The notes: generated from the sequence alone by a model not told the origin. Positions 33,421 to 41,321 are shown, counted from the first letter of the stretch. The stretch is 64,000 nucleotides of DNA from Mucilaginibacter sp. (GCA_028287895.1 JAQBOV010000091.1:39632-103631); one strand, 5' to 3'. Numbers and translations are program-made.

Positions 33421-34842
33421 TCAGTGGTCTCTAAGGGCCAGCAAGACCACATTCTCGACATGCTGGGTATGCGGGAACATATCCACAGGCTGAATTTTTA
33501 CTACATCGTATTTATCTTTTAATACCAACAAATCGCGTGCCTGGGTGGCCGGGTTGCAGCTTACATAAACTATCTTTCCGGCTTCAATTTCCATCAGGCG
33601 GCTTACTACATCAGGGTGCATACCTGCACGCGGCGGATCGGTAATGATCACGTCCGGCTTTCCATGTTCTGCTACAAAATCGGCGTTTAATACATCCTTC
33701 ATATCACCGGCATAAAATTTGGTATTGGTGATATTATTAATGGCCGAATTGATCTTGGCGTCCTCGATGGCTGCAGGTACATACTCGACACCCACTATCT
33801 GTTTTACTTTACCGGCTATGAAGTTGGCAATTGTTCCTGCGCCGGTGTAAAGGTCGTAAACCAATTCGTCCCCTTTAAAGCCTGCAAAGTCGCGGGTGAT
33901 CTCGTACAGCTTTAAAGCCTGTACCGAGTTAGTTTGATAGAATGATTTTGGTCCGATTCGGAAACGTACTTTGCTGCCGTTCGTTGGCATTTCCTCATAG
34001 ATAAATTCAGGACCGCGCCAGGCAATTACCTCCTGGTCAAATATGGTGTCGTTCTTTTTCTGGTTGACGATGTATAACAATGAAGTGATCTGCGGAAATC
34101 CTGCATCAATGGAATCCATCAGGCTATCGATCTGGTCCTGCGTTGGATAGGCAAAGACCACAATCACCATCAATTCACCTGTTGTGGAGGTGCGGATGAT
34201 GAGGTTACGCAATGCCCCGCTGTGCCCCTTCAGATCATAAAAGCTGATGCCTTGCTGCTTGGCAAATTCGCCTACGCTGTTACGGATCTCGTTGGATGGA
34301 TCAGCCTGCAAATAGCAATGTTTTACATCCAGTATCTTATCAAACCGGCCCGGAATATGGAAGCCAAGCGCATCCATGTTCATCGGTTCATCGGTACGGT
34401 TTTCACCGTCGTTCAGCCAGCGTTTATTGGAGAATGTATACTCCAGTTTATTACGGTAATATTTATCTGCAGAAGAGGGTATGATAGGCAGCATAGCACT
34501 TATATCGATCTTAGCCAAGTGGCCCAATGCGCCGGCTACGGTTTTTTGTTTGAATTGCAACTGCGCTGCATAACTCATGTGCTGCCACTTGCAACCGCCG
34601 CAGGTGCCAAAATGCTCGCAGAATGCATCGGCACGGTATTCGGAAGCTTGTTTAAGCTGAACAATCTTACCCTCGGCAAAGTTTTTCTTCCTGCGATAAA
34701 CCTGCACGTCGGCTATATCGCCGGGAACTGCCTTATCCACAAAAAGCACAAAGTCATCGGCTTTGCCTACCCCCTTGCCCTGTTCGGCGATATCAATAAT
34801 GGAAACATTTTCAAAAAGAAGATTATTCGCAACTTTATTCAT
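33421..34842 (-). CDS. rlmD: 23S rRNA (uracil-5-)-methyltransferase RlmD/RumA-type
   Basis: A 473-residue SAM-dependent methyltransferase that makes 5-methyluridine in 23S rRNA. It begins with a TRAM domain (VSIIDIAEQGKGVGKADDFVLFV), followed by the Fe-S cluster cysteines CEHFGTCGGC (about 77-86) and a further Cys in HCYLQ. The methyltransferase fold has VYDLYTGAGTIANFI, VIITDPPRAGMHPD, and the catalytic Cys in IVYVSCNPATQARDL. The position could be U1939 (RlmD) or U747 (RlmC); the TRAM domain favours RlmD, but RlmCD dual enzymes also exist. Start ATG. Upstream is an AACTTT-type repeat. Confidence 0.9.
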   Translation of the reverse strand: MNKVANNLLFENVSIIDIAEQGKGVGKADDFVLFVDKAVPGDIADVQVYRRKKNFAEGKIVQLKQASEYRADAFCEHFGTCGGCKWQHMSYAAQLQFKQKTVAGALGHLAKIDISAMLPIIPSSADKYYRNKLEYTFSNKRWLNDGENRTDEPMNMDALGFHIPGRFDKILDVKHCYLQADPSNEIRNSVGEFAKQQGISFYDLKGHSGALRNLIIRTSTTGELMVIVVFAYPTQDQIDSLMDSIDAGFPQITSLLYIVNQKKNDTIFDQEVIAWRGPEFIYEEMPTNGSKVRFRIGPKSFYQTNSVQALKLYEITRDFAGFKGDELVYDLYTGAGTIANFIAGKVKQIVGVEYVPAAIEDAKINSAINNITNTKFYAGDMKDVLNADFVAEHGKPDVIITDPPRAGMHPDVVSRLMEIEAGKIVYVSCNPATQARDLLVLKDKYDVVKIQPVDMFPHTQHVENVVLLALRDH

Positions 34843-34869
34843 CAGGCTGCAAAGTTAACTGTTTTAATT

Positions 34870-34912
34870 GTTGAAAGGTTGGAATGTTGTGTGTTGAAGC
34901 TTGGAATATTGT
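34870..34912. repeat. AACTTT-type spacer repeat (reverse orientation)
   Basis: GTTGAAAGGTTGGAATGTTG followed by TGTGTTGAAGCTTGGAATATTG. The first 11 bases are identical to the left arm of the repeat at 28656. It lies in the leader of rlmD. Confidence 0.65.
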
Positions 34913-34929
34913 TATCCACCAATTAAAAT

Positions 34930-35010
34930 AAACCCCGGAGGGGTTTAATGTCGGTAAAAAAAATGATTTATGTGCCGTAGATACATCAGCTTTCCGCTCC
35001 GTTTAGCAAC
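34930..35010. repeat. Candidate REP/RAYT-associated repeat
   Basis: A compact hairpin AAACCCC-GGA-GGGGTTT (34930-34946) is followed by TAATGTCGGTAAAAAAAATG, then TATGTGCCGTAGATACATCAG and CTTTCCGCTCCG. Short CCCCGGAGGGG hairpins followed by ATGTTTGTAG-like sequence are widespread in Bacteroidota as dispersed repeats tied to RAYT transposases; I see only one copy here. On the minus strand the hairpin is followed by ATTTTAATT and could terminate transcription. Confidence 0.35.
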
Positions 35011-35138
35011 CTGCAGGGCGAAAAAAGGATTGTTTTTTTAATTGCCGACCTTTTGCACCTCAGAGAAGCACTTTTATTATTGGACAAAACGAATGCATTC
35101 ATCTTTAAAAAGATGCCTAAGTGGTTGGGGATGACCGA

Positions 35139-35246
35139 TCAAATAAATAAGTTCACAATGGCTTCCCAAAAATCATCGCCTTCAATATCGGCTATTTCGA
35201 ATTGTTCATCTATCTTTTCCGAGAATTCAAGTAGTTCCTGACTCAT
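35139..35246 (-). CDS. Possible 35-residue acidic small protein or gene remnant
   Basis: An ATG at 35246 opens a frame reading MSQELLEFSEKIDEQFEIAD and ending EGDDFWEAIVNLFI. The composition is protein-like (acidic, amphipathic helix), while the opposite frame is Ser-rich and less convincing. No homologue is recognised. The surrounding 677-nt gap (34843-35519) otherwise holds only the two repeats above, so this may be the head of a lost gene. Confidence 0.3.
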   Translation of the reverse strand: MSQELLEFSEKIDEQFEIADIEGDDFWEAIVNLFI

Positions 35247-35519
35247 GATGAATAGCTTATAATTAGCTAAAATAAATCAAATTAAACCAAAAACCAAATT
35301 GGTATTGTGAAATATTGCATGCAATAACGGAGATTGTACCAAAAGTGATAAGGACCAATATTGACAGATATATTGTACAAACGCCATCTTTGATTCTCTG
35401 TGCGGCCTATGTGTGCGTTTTGTGGTTCAGTTCCTGCTGCAAAGGACAGGAAGATCTTCACAAAGTAAATGTTATGCGGTCAATCTTATTCAGTTAATTG
35501 GATACAATCTCGTGTTTTG
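35247..35519. other. Non-coding gap between the small frame and creD
   Basis: AT-rich sequence. A plus-strand frame from 35315 reads like a lipoprotein signal (LILCAAYVCVLWFSSCCKGQ) but ends after 60 codons; a short run of plausible signal sequence with no mature protein suggests, at most, the head of a lost gene. No promoter or terminator is evident. Confidence 0.35.
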
Positions 35520-36869
35520 CTACTGCATGTCCCAATTAATTTTCCTTGAAAAATACATTAGCGCTGCCACAATTATAAACAAGGCGATACTGCCAATCAT
35601 TAACGCAAGGTCTTCGAGTTGTATAATCACGAAAATAAAAGTGTAAAAAAGCGCCAGGATGAATGAAAATAATACTGCTGCTTTTTTATTCTTTAAAAGC
35701 GAGGTCAGGAAGGTGGCGATCAATGCCATGGTAGCTACCGATGCGATTAAATAAGCCAGGTTGAAGCCTACCTGCTCGGAAAACGATAGCAGCAATGTAT
35801 AATAAATAATCATCGAGGCTCCTATCAACAGGTAATTGAATACATGTACTTTCTGTTTACCGATAAGCTCGGTAAGGAACAGCGATATAAAAGTGAGCAT
35901 GATGATGAGCAAAGAATATTTACTGCTGCGCATGGTTTTTTGGTATTGATCTACAGGCAGGCGTAGTCTTACACCAAAGGTGGCGTCATTGTTTTTTTTG
36001 ATGTTCCTGAGCAAGCCTGTGTCGTCTGCCCATTGTTGAGGGAATGGACGGTTATAGTACAACATGCGCCATTTGGCCGAAAAATTACCATCGCCTACAT
36101 TACGGGTATCAGGCAGGTAGCGTCCACTGAAACTGGGGCTGCCCCAATTGCCGGTAACTTCTACATCTGTTGTTTTGCCCAGGTGCAAAAAATTCAGTTC
36201 CTGGCTGCCCTTCAGATCGAGAATAAATTCAAATGGAATAGGTTTGTCCACATTGTTTGATAGGTTTACGGCGAGCTGCAATCCGTTACTGAAAAGTGTA
36301 TCGCTATAGGCAGGCTCAGCGGTTAGCATTAGTCCATCCACTTTGATCTGCGGATTCGTTTTTAATCCTTTCAAGTCGCTTACGCTGAATAAAAGTTTAG
36401 CTTTCTCAAGTAATAGCTGATTAGCTGATATGGATAAGAGGTTCAGGTCCGCCTTGCGAAAATTACCCGATACTTTAATCGTGCTATTGTAGACTGCTAC
36501 TTCAAAAATGCCACGGTGCAGGATATCCGGACTTAAGTTTGCTTTGTAATTCAGTTCATCAGGTAAAACGTAAATGCTTTCAATAATCTCCCTGGTGATC
36601 TCTTTTCCTGAACCATTGTGTTCTTTTACCTGCTTTTTATAGGGTATTACCAAAACCGGACCTTGTATCAACTGGCTGCCGGAGTATTGGTTCGATACCT
36701 GCTTGATAGTTTCTTCCTGTCTGTTGGCCCGTTCCTGGATCAGGTTTTGAATTAGCACTGACGGGATCAGTAATAACAGGATCAGGGCACCAATAAAGAC
36801 TAATTTAACTGTAACCGACTCCTTGAGCCGGTTCATAAAACCTTGCGGTTGCGGTTGTTGTTCGATCAT
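35520..36869 (-). CDS. creD: Cell envelope integrity protein CreD
   Basis: A 449-residue inner-membrane protein of the CreD family, which responds to envelope and beta-lactam stress in gamma-proteobacteria. It has one N-terminal helix (VKLVFIGALILLLLIPSVLIQNLI, with the family motif ERANRQEETIKQVSNQYSGSQLIQGPVLVIPY), a large periplasmic domain (about 60-310) and six C-terminal helices starting SKYSLLIIMLTFISLFLTELI. The start (ATG 36869) is 19 nt from a palindromic operator (36888-36904) that is repeated upstream of the next operon. In Bacteroidota creD is commonly next to a small winged-helix regulator, as here. Start and length are as expected. Confidence 0.9.
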   Translation of the reverse strand: MIEQQPQPQGFMNRLKESVTVKLVFIGALILLLLIPSVLIQNLIQERANRQEETIKQVSNQYSGSQLIQGPVLVIPYKKQVKEHNGSGKEITREIIESIYVLPDELNYKANLSPDILHRGIFEVAVYNSTIKVSGNFRKADLNLLSISANQLLLEKAKLLFSVSDLKGLKTNPQIKVDGLMLTAEPAYSDTLFSNGLQLAVNLSNNVDKPIPFEFILDLKGSQELNFLHLGKTTDVEVTGNWGSPSFSGRYLPDTRNVGDGNFSAKWRMLYYNRPFPQQWADDTGLLRNIKKNNDATFGVRLRLPVDQYQKTMRSSKYSLLIIMLTFISLFLTELIGKQKVHVFNYLLIGASMIIYYTLLLSFSEQVGFNLAYLIASVATMALIATFLTSLLKNKKAAVLFSFILALFYTFIFVIIQLEDLALMIGSIALFIIVAALMYFSRKINWDMQ

Positions 36870-36887
36870 GGCGTTTATTTAAAAAGT

Positions 36888-36904
36888 ACTTTGTATTTCA
36901 AAGT
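36888..36904. promoter_or_regulatory. Palindromic operator upstream of creD
   Basis: ACTTTG-N5-CAAAGT, extended on the plus strand to AGTACTTTGTATTTCAAAG. The same element stands at 37864-37880. Both lie 10-19 bp before a start codon, where they would cover the -7 region of the minus-strand promoter. The likely ligand is the winged-helix regulator encoded between them. Confidence 0.65.
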
Positions 36905-36919
36905 TAATGAATAAAAAAA

Positions 36920-37225
36920 TTATTTTGGTTTTTGTTGTTTTATAAATTGCTCTAAAGTGTCCAGGTGCCCTTTAAAGGCTTTTTTTCCGTTCGCTGTCGC
37001 TTGGTAATTGGTATTGGGTTTACGGCCCAGGAAACTCTTATTCACTAAGATGTATTCTTCCTTTTCCAGCGCTTTCAGGTGCGAGGCAAGGTTACCGTCG
37101 GTAATATTCAGCAGTTCTTTGAGCGAGTTAAAATCATACCGGTCATTAGCGACCAGCACGCTCATGATCTGTAACCTTACGCGGTTCTAAAAGGCTTTAT
37201 CAAGTTTATCAAGGGTAATGTTCAC
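36920..37225 (-). pseudogene. Winged-helix transcriptional regulator interrupted by an in-frame TAG
   Basis: From a GTG at 37225 the frame reads NITLDKLDKAF, then TAG (37187-37189), then NRVRLQIMSVLVANDRYDFNS and the rest of a compact winged helix (LLNITDGNLASHLKALEKEEYILV; FLGRKPNTNYQATANGKKAF). Relatives carry Glu where the TAG stands (AFENRVRLQIMS), so one G-to-T change (GAG to TAG) explains it. The GTG overlaps the upstream stop (GTGA). Restart at ATG 37165 would give 81 residues lacking the first helix. The family (MarR/ArsR-like HTH_34) represses creD-type operons. Either inactive, translated from the restart, suppressed, or a base-calling error. Confidence 0.75.
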
Positions 37226-37854
37226 CGATCGTATTTTAAGTACATCACGCTGCCATAGATAATATGCAGCACTCCAAAACCAATGGCCCAAAATAGTAAT
37301 CCATATCCGGGGAAACAAGCGGCGATTAAACCCAAAGCTATTTCTAATAATCCGAGGTATTTCACATCTGTGAAAGTGAAGTTGCTTGCGCTTACCAAAG
37401 CAAGTCCATAAAAAATAAGCATGGCAGGTACTATTGATCCGGCATTCCCCTGGTAGAGAAATAAAATAATTAGCAGCCCCCCCGTAAGCAATGGAATACA
37501 CGTATGAAATAAAAGCGCGCGGCTGGTGCTGCCCCAAATAGATTGGCCCTTTCTTTTGGCTTTTCGCAGTGATAATATGATGGCCGTAGTAATTGAAGCG
37601 ATTAAGACCAGTATGGCGATAGCCGATAAGCTCAGCAGGATATTAACTGCATTGCTTATGGTTTCGAAAAACGAAACGCTGTTTGAAGCTAAAGTAGGAT
37701 TGTCCTGAATAATGAAATAAGCCGCTCCTGCACCAATGAATGCATAAATACCTGCCAATATCCCTGACAAACCACTAAGAGATATAAATTTTGAGGAGCG
37801 TTCCATCAAATTCCTGATAGCGGTTAGCTCGTCATGTATTTCTTTTTCTTCCAC
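37222..37854 (-). CDS. Multipass membrane protein co-transcribed with the regulator
   Basis: A 210-residue protein with a soluble N-terminal helix (EEKEIHDELTAIRNLMERSSKFISLSGL) and about six hydrophobic helices: ILAGIYAFIGAGAAYFII, ILLSLSAIAILVLIASITTAIIL, FHTCIPLLTGGLLIILFLY, IVPAMLIFYGLALVSASNF, LGLLEIALGLIAACF and LLFWAIGFGVLHIIYGSVMY. I set the start at GTG 37854 because the frame upstream encodes nothing protein-like and contains the operator; the operator centre lies 18 nt upstream. It overlaps the regulator start by 4 nt (GTGA). Function is unknown; membrane partners of this kind are typical beside creD. Confidence 0.72.
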   Translation of the reverse strand: MEEKEIHDELTAIRNLMERSSKFISLSGLSGILAGIYAFIGAGAAYFIIQDNPTLASNSVSFFETISNAVNILLSLSAIAILVLIASITTAIILSLRKAKRKGQSIWGSTSRALLFHTCIPLLTGGLLIILFLYQGNAGSIVPAMLIFYGLALVSASNFTFTDVKYLGLLEIALGLIAACFPGYGLLFWAIGFGVLHIIYGSVMYLKYDR

Positions 37855-37863
37855 TTGAAAAGT

Positions 37864-37880
37864 ACTTTGTCTGTCAAAGT
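37864..37880. promoter_or_regulatory. Palindromic operator upstream of the membrane protein/regulator operon
   Basis: ACTTTG-N5-CAAAGT, with the same AGTACTTTGT left flank and the same trailing AA pattern as the creD site (36888). It begins 10 nt before the GTG at 37854. Matching sites before the two transcripts imply a two-operon regulon with autoregulation. Confidence 0.65.
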
Positions 37881-37937
37881 AAATTAATATAAATTTGATT
37901 TCAAAATATTTAATTAAAATAAAATGGAAAGGCATGT

Positions 37938-37967
37938 AAAAAAAGATACCGGCAGGCTTGCCAGGTA
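37938..37967 (-). terminator. Intrinsic terminator downstream of the tetR operon
   Basis: On the minus strand TACC-TGGC...GCC-GGTA folds into an 8-bp stem with one bulge and a 4-nt loop (37947-37967), followed by ATC and then seven T residues (37938-37944). It lies 105 nt past the TetR stop and marks the end of the kbl-pheS-lipoprotein-tetR transcript. Confidence 0.75.
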
Positions 37968-38071
37968 TACTACCGGCCTCATTTCTTCTTATTATTTTTA
38001 TGGCTGGTAACTACCTGATAATCCGCTACCAATTGGTGTGCAAGCGTGTTCATCCTGCAGTACCGGAACAC

Positions 38072-38653
38072 CTATACCGCTATGGCCGCCTTCACCAAAT
38101 AAGGCAATATCTCTTTCTGGAACGAAACAAAGTTTTTGCGCACATCCGAATCGCTTACCGAGGTAAAGGCAAAGCTGAACACAATGCTCTTGCTGCATTT
38201 GATGAGGAAGCGTATGCGCTGCATATAAGTCTCGTGCTTGCGCAGGCCGCCCAACTGCATAAAGGAGCTTACCAGCATTTCTTCCAGTTCATTGGAAAGA
38301 TTTTTCAAAAATTCCTGCGAATTAGCCGATTCACGGATAAAATCCCATCCGATAAATTCATTACAAACCGTGTAGGAGAGTCGGCAGGTTTTCATGATCA
38401 GATTGTTCAGATGCGCTTCCTCGTCCATTTCGGGCACGTTGCTGTTGATCAACTCGTCAACGCTTGCCTTAATGTAATCCATCAGCAACACGTGCAGCAA
38501 GGCTTCCTTGCTGTCAAAATACTTATAAATAGTGGCTTTGGCTATTTTGGCTTTTTTGGCAATTTCGTTAACGCTGGTTTTATGATAACCGAATTTTCGG
38601 AATAACTCCTGCGCCGCTTTCTTAATGCTTTCTTTAATTTTATCCGCTTCCAT
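38072..38653 (-). CDS. TetR/AcrR family transcriptional regulator
   Basis: A 193-residue repressor. The N-terminal HTH is DKIKESIKKAAQELFRKFGYHKTSVNEIAKKAKIAKATIYKYFDSKEALLHVLL (residues 4-58), with the recognition helix around KATIYKYF. The C-terminal ligand domain is unrelated in sequence to well-known ones; it starts near 70 and contains a TCRLSYTVCNEFIGWDFIRESANS helix pair. The start is 3 nt from the end of the lipoprotein gene, within the same transcript. Inducer and targets are unknown; no exporter gene is adjacent, which is unusual for TetR proteins. Confidence 0.88.
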   Translation of the reverse strand: MEADKIKESIKKAAQELFRKFGYHKTSVNEIAKKAKIAKATIYKYFDSKEALLHVLLMDYIKASVDELINSNVPEMDEEAHLNNLIMKTCRLSYTVCNEFIGWDFIRESANSQEFLKNLSNELEEMLVSSFMQLGGLRKHETYMQRIRFLIKCSKSIVFSFAFTSVSDSDVRKNFVSFQKEILPYLVKAAIAV

Positions 38654-38656
38654 GTA

Positions 38657-39073
38657 TCAATTGGATACAAATATCTCAAAATTACTCACATTTACGCTAT
38701 AAGCTTTGAGTGATCGGGTAGCGGGCGCTTTTACCGGCGTGCCGTCGGCTAAAGAAAACTTGGAGCCGCTGCAAGGGTCGGTCACCGTTAATGAATTATT
38801 ATCGAGCGTAACAGCGCAATGATTTTGAGGCAGATAGCTGCTGCAACGGTCATAAGCAACATAGCTCATATCCGGCTCGCGATAAATGATCAGTCCGGCT
38901 ATACCATAACCGTCAATAACAACCGCACCTCCCGGGCTATGCAGGGCACTTAAGCGCGGATCATTAATATCAGCCTGAAAATTCACCGAAACATTGGGAA
39001 TAACGTCCCCGCTTTTACCGCAGGAAAAGAAAGTTAAAAGGATTACGGCCAACAGGCAAAGTTTTCTGATCAT
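38657..39073 (-). CDS. Lipoprotein with a degenerate Rieske-like domain
   Basis: A 138-residue lipoprotein: signal peptide IRKLCLLAVILLTFF, lipobox cysteine C18. The mature part resembles the Rieske [2Fe-2S] fold seen in small Bacteroidota lipoproteins (VAYDRCSSYLPQNH, DPCSGSKFSLADGTPV), but both histidine positions differ: CxH is C77-Ser-Ser and CxxH is C101-Ser-Gly-Ser. Cysteines C77, C86 and C101 remain. It could hold another metal, form a disulphide, or have lost the cluster. It overlaps pheS by 4 nt (ATGA) and is upstream of tetR. The fold match is my inference. Confidence 0.7.
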   Translation of the reverse strand: MIRKLCLLAVILLTFFSCGKSGDVIPNVSVNFQADINDPRLSALHSPGGAVVIDGYGIAGLIIYREPDMSYVAYDRCSSYLPQNHCAVTLDNNSLTVTDPCSGSKFSLADGTPVKAPATRSLKAYSVNVSNFEIFVSN

Positions 39074-40104
39074 ATGATCTCTGTTTGGAATTGCTTCAGG
39101 AAACGAACATCGTTCTCCGAGAATAAACGCAAATCCTTTATCACATATTTTAAGTTGGTGATTCTTTCTATCCCCATGCCAAAAGCGAAGCCTGTATATT
39201 TTTTACTGTCGATATGGCAATTTTCAAGCACATTGGGGTCAACCATGCCGCAGCCTAATATCTCCACCCATCCAGTGTACTTACACATATTGCAGCCTGA
39301 TCCGCCACAGATGGTGCAGCTTATATCCATTTCGGCAGATGGCTCAGTGAATGGGAAATAGGATGGGCGGAAACGTACTTTGGTGCCTTCACCATAAAGT
39401 TCCTGTACAAAATGGTAAAGCGTTTGCTTCAGATCGGCAAAGGATACGTTCTCATCAACATACAATCCTTCCACCTGGTGGAAAAAACAATGTGCCCTGG
39501 CTGATATCGCTTCATTACGGTAAACACGACCCGGCATGATAGCCCTGAACGGAGGTTTGCCGTTTTCCATCATACGCACCTGTACGGATGAGGTATGCGT
39601 GCGCAAGGCGATGTCATCCCCGCCATTATTCTTTTTGACGAAGAAAGTGTCCTGCATATCACGGGCAGGGTGCTCTTGCGGAAAGTTCAGGGCCGAGAAA
39701 TTATGCCAGTCGTCTTCGATTTCTGGTCCTTCGGCCACAACGAAACCCAATCTTTTGAAAATATCGATGATCTCGTTCCTCGTCAATGAAAGCGGATGGC
39801 GTGAACCTAAGTTGAATCCCTGGCCAGGTAAGGTAAGATCAAGGACTGAGCCTTGGGTCTCGGATACGGGGCCGAAGCTTTCTTTGCGCTCATTATAGCT
39901 GGTTTCCGCCAATTGCTTAAACTGGTTAAGCACCTTGCCCAATACCCGTTTTTCTTCAGGACCTACACTTTTAAACTGCTCGAACAGGTCTTTGATAATA
40001 CCCTTCGTACCTAAGAATTTTATGCGGAATGCTTCCAGTTCGTCAGTATTAGAAGGCGAAAAGGCATTTATTTCTGCTGTGTATTGATCGATTTTTTCCT
40101 GCAT
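39070..40104 (-). CDS. pheS: Phenylalanine-tRNA ligase alpha subunit
   Basis: A 344-residue class II tRNA synthetase subunit. An N-terminal coiled coil (residues 1-90, including ELEAFRIKFLGTKGIIKDLFEQ) binds tRNA. Catalytic motifs are motif 2 region HTSSVQVRMMENGKPPFRAIMPGRVYRNEA, FHQVEGLYVDENVSFADLK, the FRPSYFPFTEPSAEMDI block, and motif 3 FGMGIERITNLKYVIKDLR. CTICGGSGCNMCKYTGW is a cysteine-rich insertion, possibly zinc-binding, of the kind found in many bacterial PheS. It works with PheT, which is not in the window. It begins 6 nt after kbl, and its stop overlaps the next gene. Confidence 0.95.
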   Translation of the reverse strand: MQEKIDQYTAEINAFSPSNTDELEAFRIKFLGTKGIIKDLFEQFKSVGPEEKRVLGKVLNQFKQLAETSYNERKESFGPVSETQGSVLDLTLPGQGFNLGSRHPLSLTRNEIIDIFKRLGFVVAEGPEIEDDWHNFSALNFPQEHPARDMQDTFFVKKNNGGDDIALRTHTSSVQVRMMENGKPPFRAIMPGRVYRNEAISARAHCFFHQVEGLYVDENVSFADLKQTLYHFVQELYGEGTKVRFRPSYFPFTEPSAEMDISCTICGGSGCNMCKYTGWVEILGCGMVDPNVLENCHIDSKKYTGFAFGMGIERITNLKYVIKDLRLFSENDVRFLKQFQTEII

Positions 40105-40110
40105 ATCTGA

Positions 40111-41301
40111 TTATTTTATTACCCCTAATTCTTTGCCTACTTTAGTGAAGGCTGCTATGGCTTTGTCCAAATGCGTAGTATCATGCGCTGCTGATATTTG
40201 CACCCTGATACGCGCCTTTCCCTGCGGAACAACCGGGTAATAGAACCCGATCACATAAATGCCTTCATCCAGCATTTTGGCGGCAAATTGCTGGGCCAGC
40301 TTGGCATCATACAGCATTACCGGCACAATAGGGTGTACGCCGGGTTTGATGTCAAAGCCTGCTTCGGTCATCTTTCGGCGGAAATACCCGGTGTTTCTTT
40401 CCAGTTTGTCGCGCAGATCGGTAGTTTCACTTAGCATGTCCAGAACTGCTATGGAAGCGCCTGTGATGGATGGTGCCAGCGTGTTGGAAAACAAATAGGG
40501 GCGCGAACGCTGCCTAAGCATATCGATGATCTCCTTACGACCCGAAGTAAAACCGCCTGATGCGCCGCCTAATGCTTTGCCTAATGTGCCGGTAATGATA
40601 TCAATTTTGCCCATTACATTATGGTGCTCATGAGTACCGCGCCCTGTTTTACCCATAAAACCGGAGCAATGGCTCTCATCGATCATCACCAATGAATTGT
40701 ATTTTTCTGCAAGGGCACATATTTTATCTAATTGGGCAATGGTGCCATCCATTGAGAAAGCGCCATCGGTTACGATGATGCGGTGCCTGCAATTTTGTGT
40801 TGCTTTTAATTTTTCTTCCAGGTCAGCCATATCATCATGCCTGTAGCGCTGTCGCTGTGCCTTGCATAAGCGAACCCCGTCAATAATAGATGCATGGTTC
40901 AGCTCGTCTGATATGATGGCATCCCGCTCGTTAAACAGCGGCTCAAATACACCGCCATTGGCATCAAAAGCAGCTGCGTAAAGAATGGTATCCTCGGTGC
41001 CTAAAAATTCGGCAATCTTTTTTTCCAGCTCCTTATGTATATCCTGGGTACCGCAAATAAAGCGCACTGATGACAGGCCGTAGCCATGGGCGTCCATTGC
41101 ATCTTTAGCAGCCGTTATTACCTTTGGATGGGCCGAAAGCCCCAGGTAATTATTAGCGCAAAAGTTTATTACATGCTTGTCTCCCTGTACGGTAATTTCA
41201 GCGCCCTGCGCCGAAGTAATAATTCTTTCTCTTTTATACAATCCGGCATTTTCAATTTCGGCGAGCTCCTGCTCTAAAACAGGTTTCAGGGTGTTGTACA
41301 T
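40111..41301 (-). CDS. kbl: Glycine C-acetyltransferase (2-amino-3-ketobutyrate-CoA ligase)
   Basis: A 396-residue PLP enzyme of the alpha-oxoamine synthase family that cleaves 2-amino-3-ketobutyrate to glycine and acetyl-CoA in threonine breakdown. Key parts: FCANNYLGLSAHPKV, YGLSSVRFICGTQ, DELNHASIIDGVRLCKA, DESHCSGFMGKTGRGT and the PLP-lysine motif GTLGKALGGASGG. It starts at ATG 41301 (MYNTLKPVLEQEL); the longer upstream frame includes promoter sequence. A TATTTTTG box is 20 nt upstream. No threonine dehydrogenase gene is adjacent. First gene of the pheS operon, 6 nt before pheS. Confidence 0.92.
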   Translation of the reverse strand: MYNTLKPVLEQELAEIENAGLYKRERIITSAQGAEITVQGDKHVINFCANNYLGLSAHPKVITAAKDAMDAHGYGLSSVRFICGTQDIHKELEKKIAEFLGTEDTILYAAAFDANGGVFEPLFNERDAIISDELNHASIIDGVRLCKAQRQRYRHDDMADLEEKLKATQNCRHRIIVTDGAFSMDGTIAQLDKICALAEKYNSLVMIDESHCSGFMGKTGRGTHEHHNVMGKIDIITGTLGKALGGASGGFTSGRKEIIDMLRQRSRPYLFSNTLAPSITGASIAVLDMLSETTDLRDKLERNTGYFRRKMTEAGFDIKPGVHPIVPVMLYDAKLAQQFAAKMLDEGIYVIGFYYPVVPQGKARIRVQISAAHDTTHLDKAIAAFTKVGKELGVIK

Positions 41302-41321
41302 ACGTTGGATGTTTGGAGAGG

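Noticed and set aside
34222..34926. 234-codon plus-strand frame opposite rlmD
   Set aside because: Antisense of a motif-complete methyltransferase gene.
35053..35241. 62-codon plus-strand frame
   Set aside because: Ser-rich tail and no start context; the opposite strand encodes a more plausible small protein.
37187..37189. TAG as recoded sense codon
   Set aside because: Many other genes here would need the same recoding, and no suppressor tRNA or SECIS-like element is in view.
37187..37537. 116-codon minus-strand frame overlapping the membrane protein
   Set aside because: It is the upstream extension of the regulator frame, ending at the same TAG, and overlaps a real gene in another frame.
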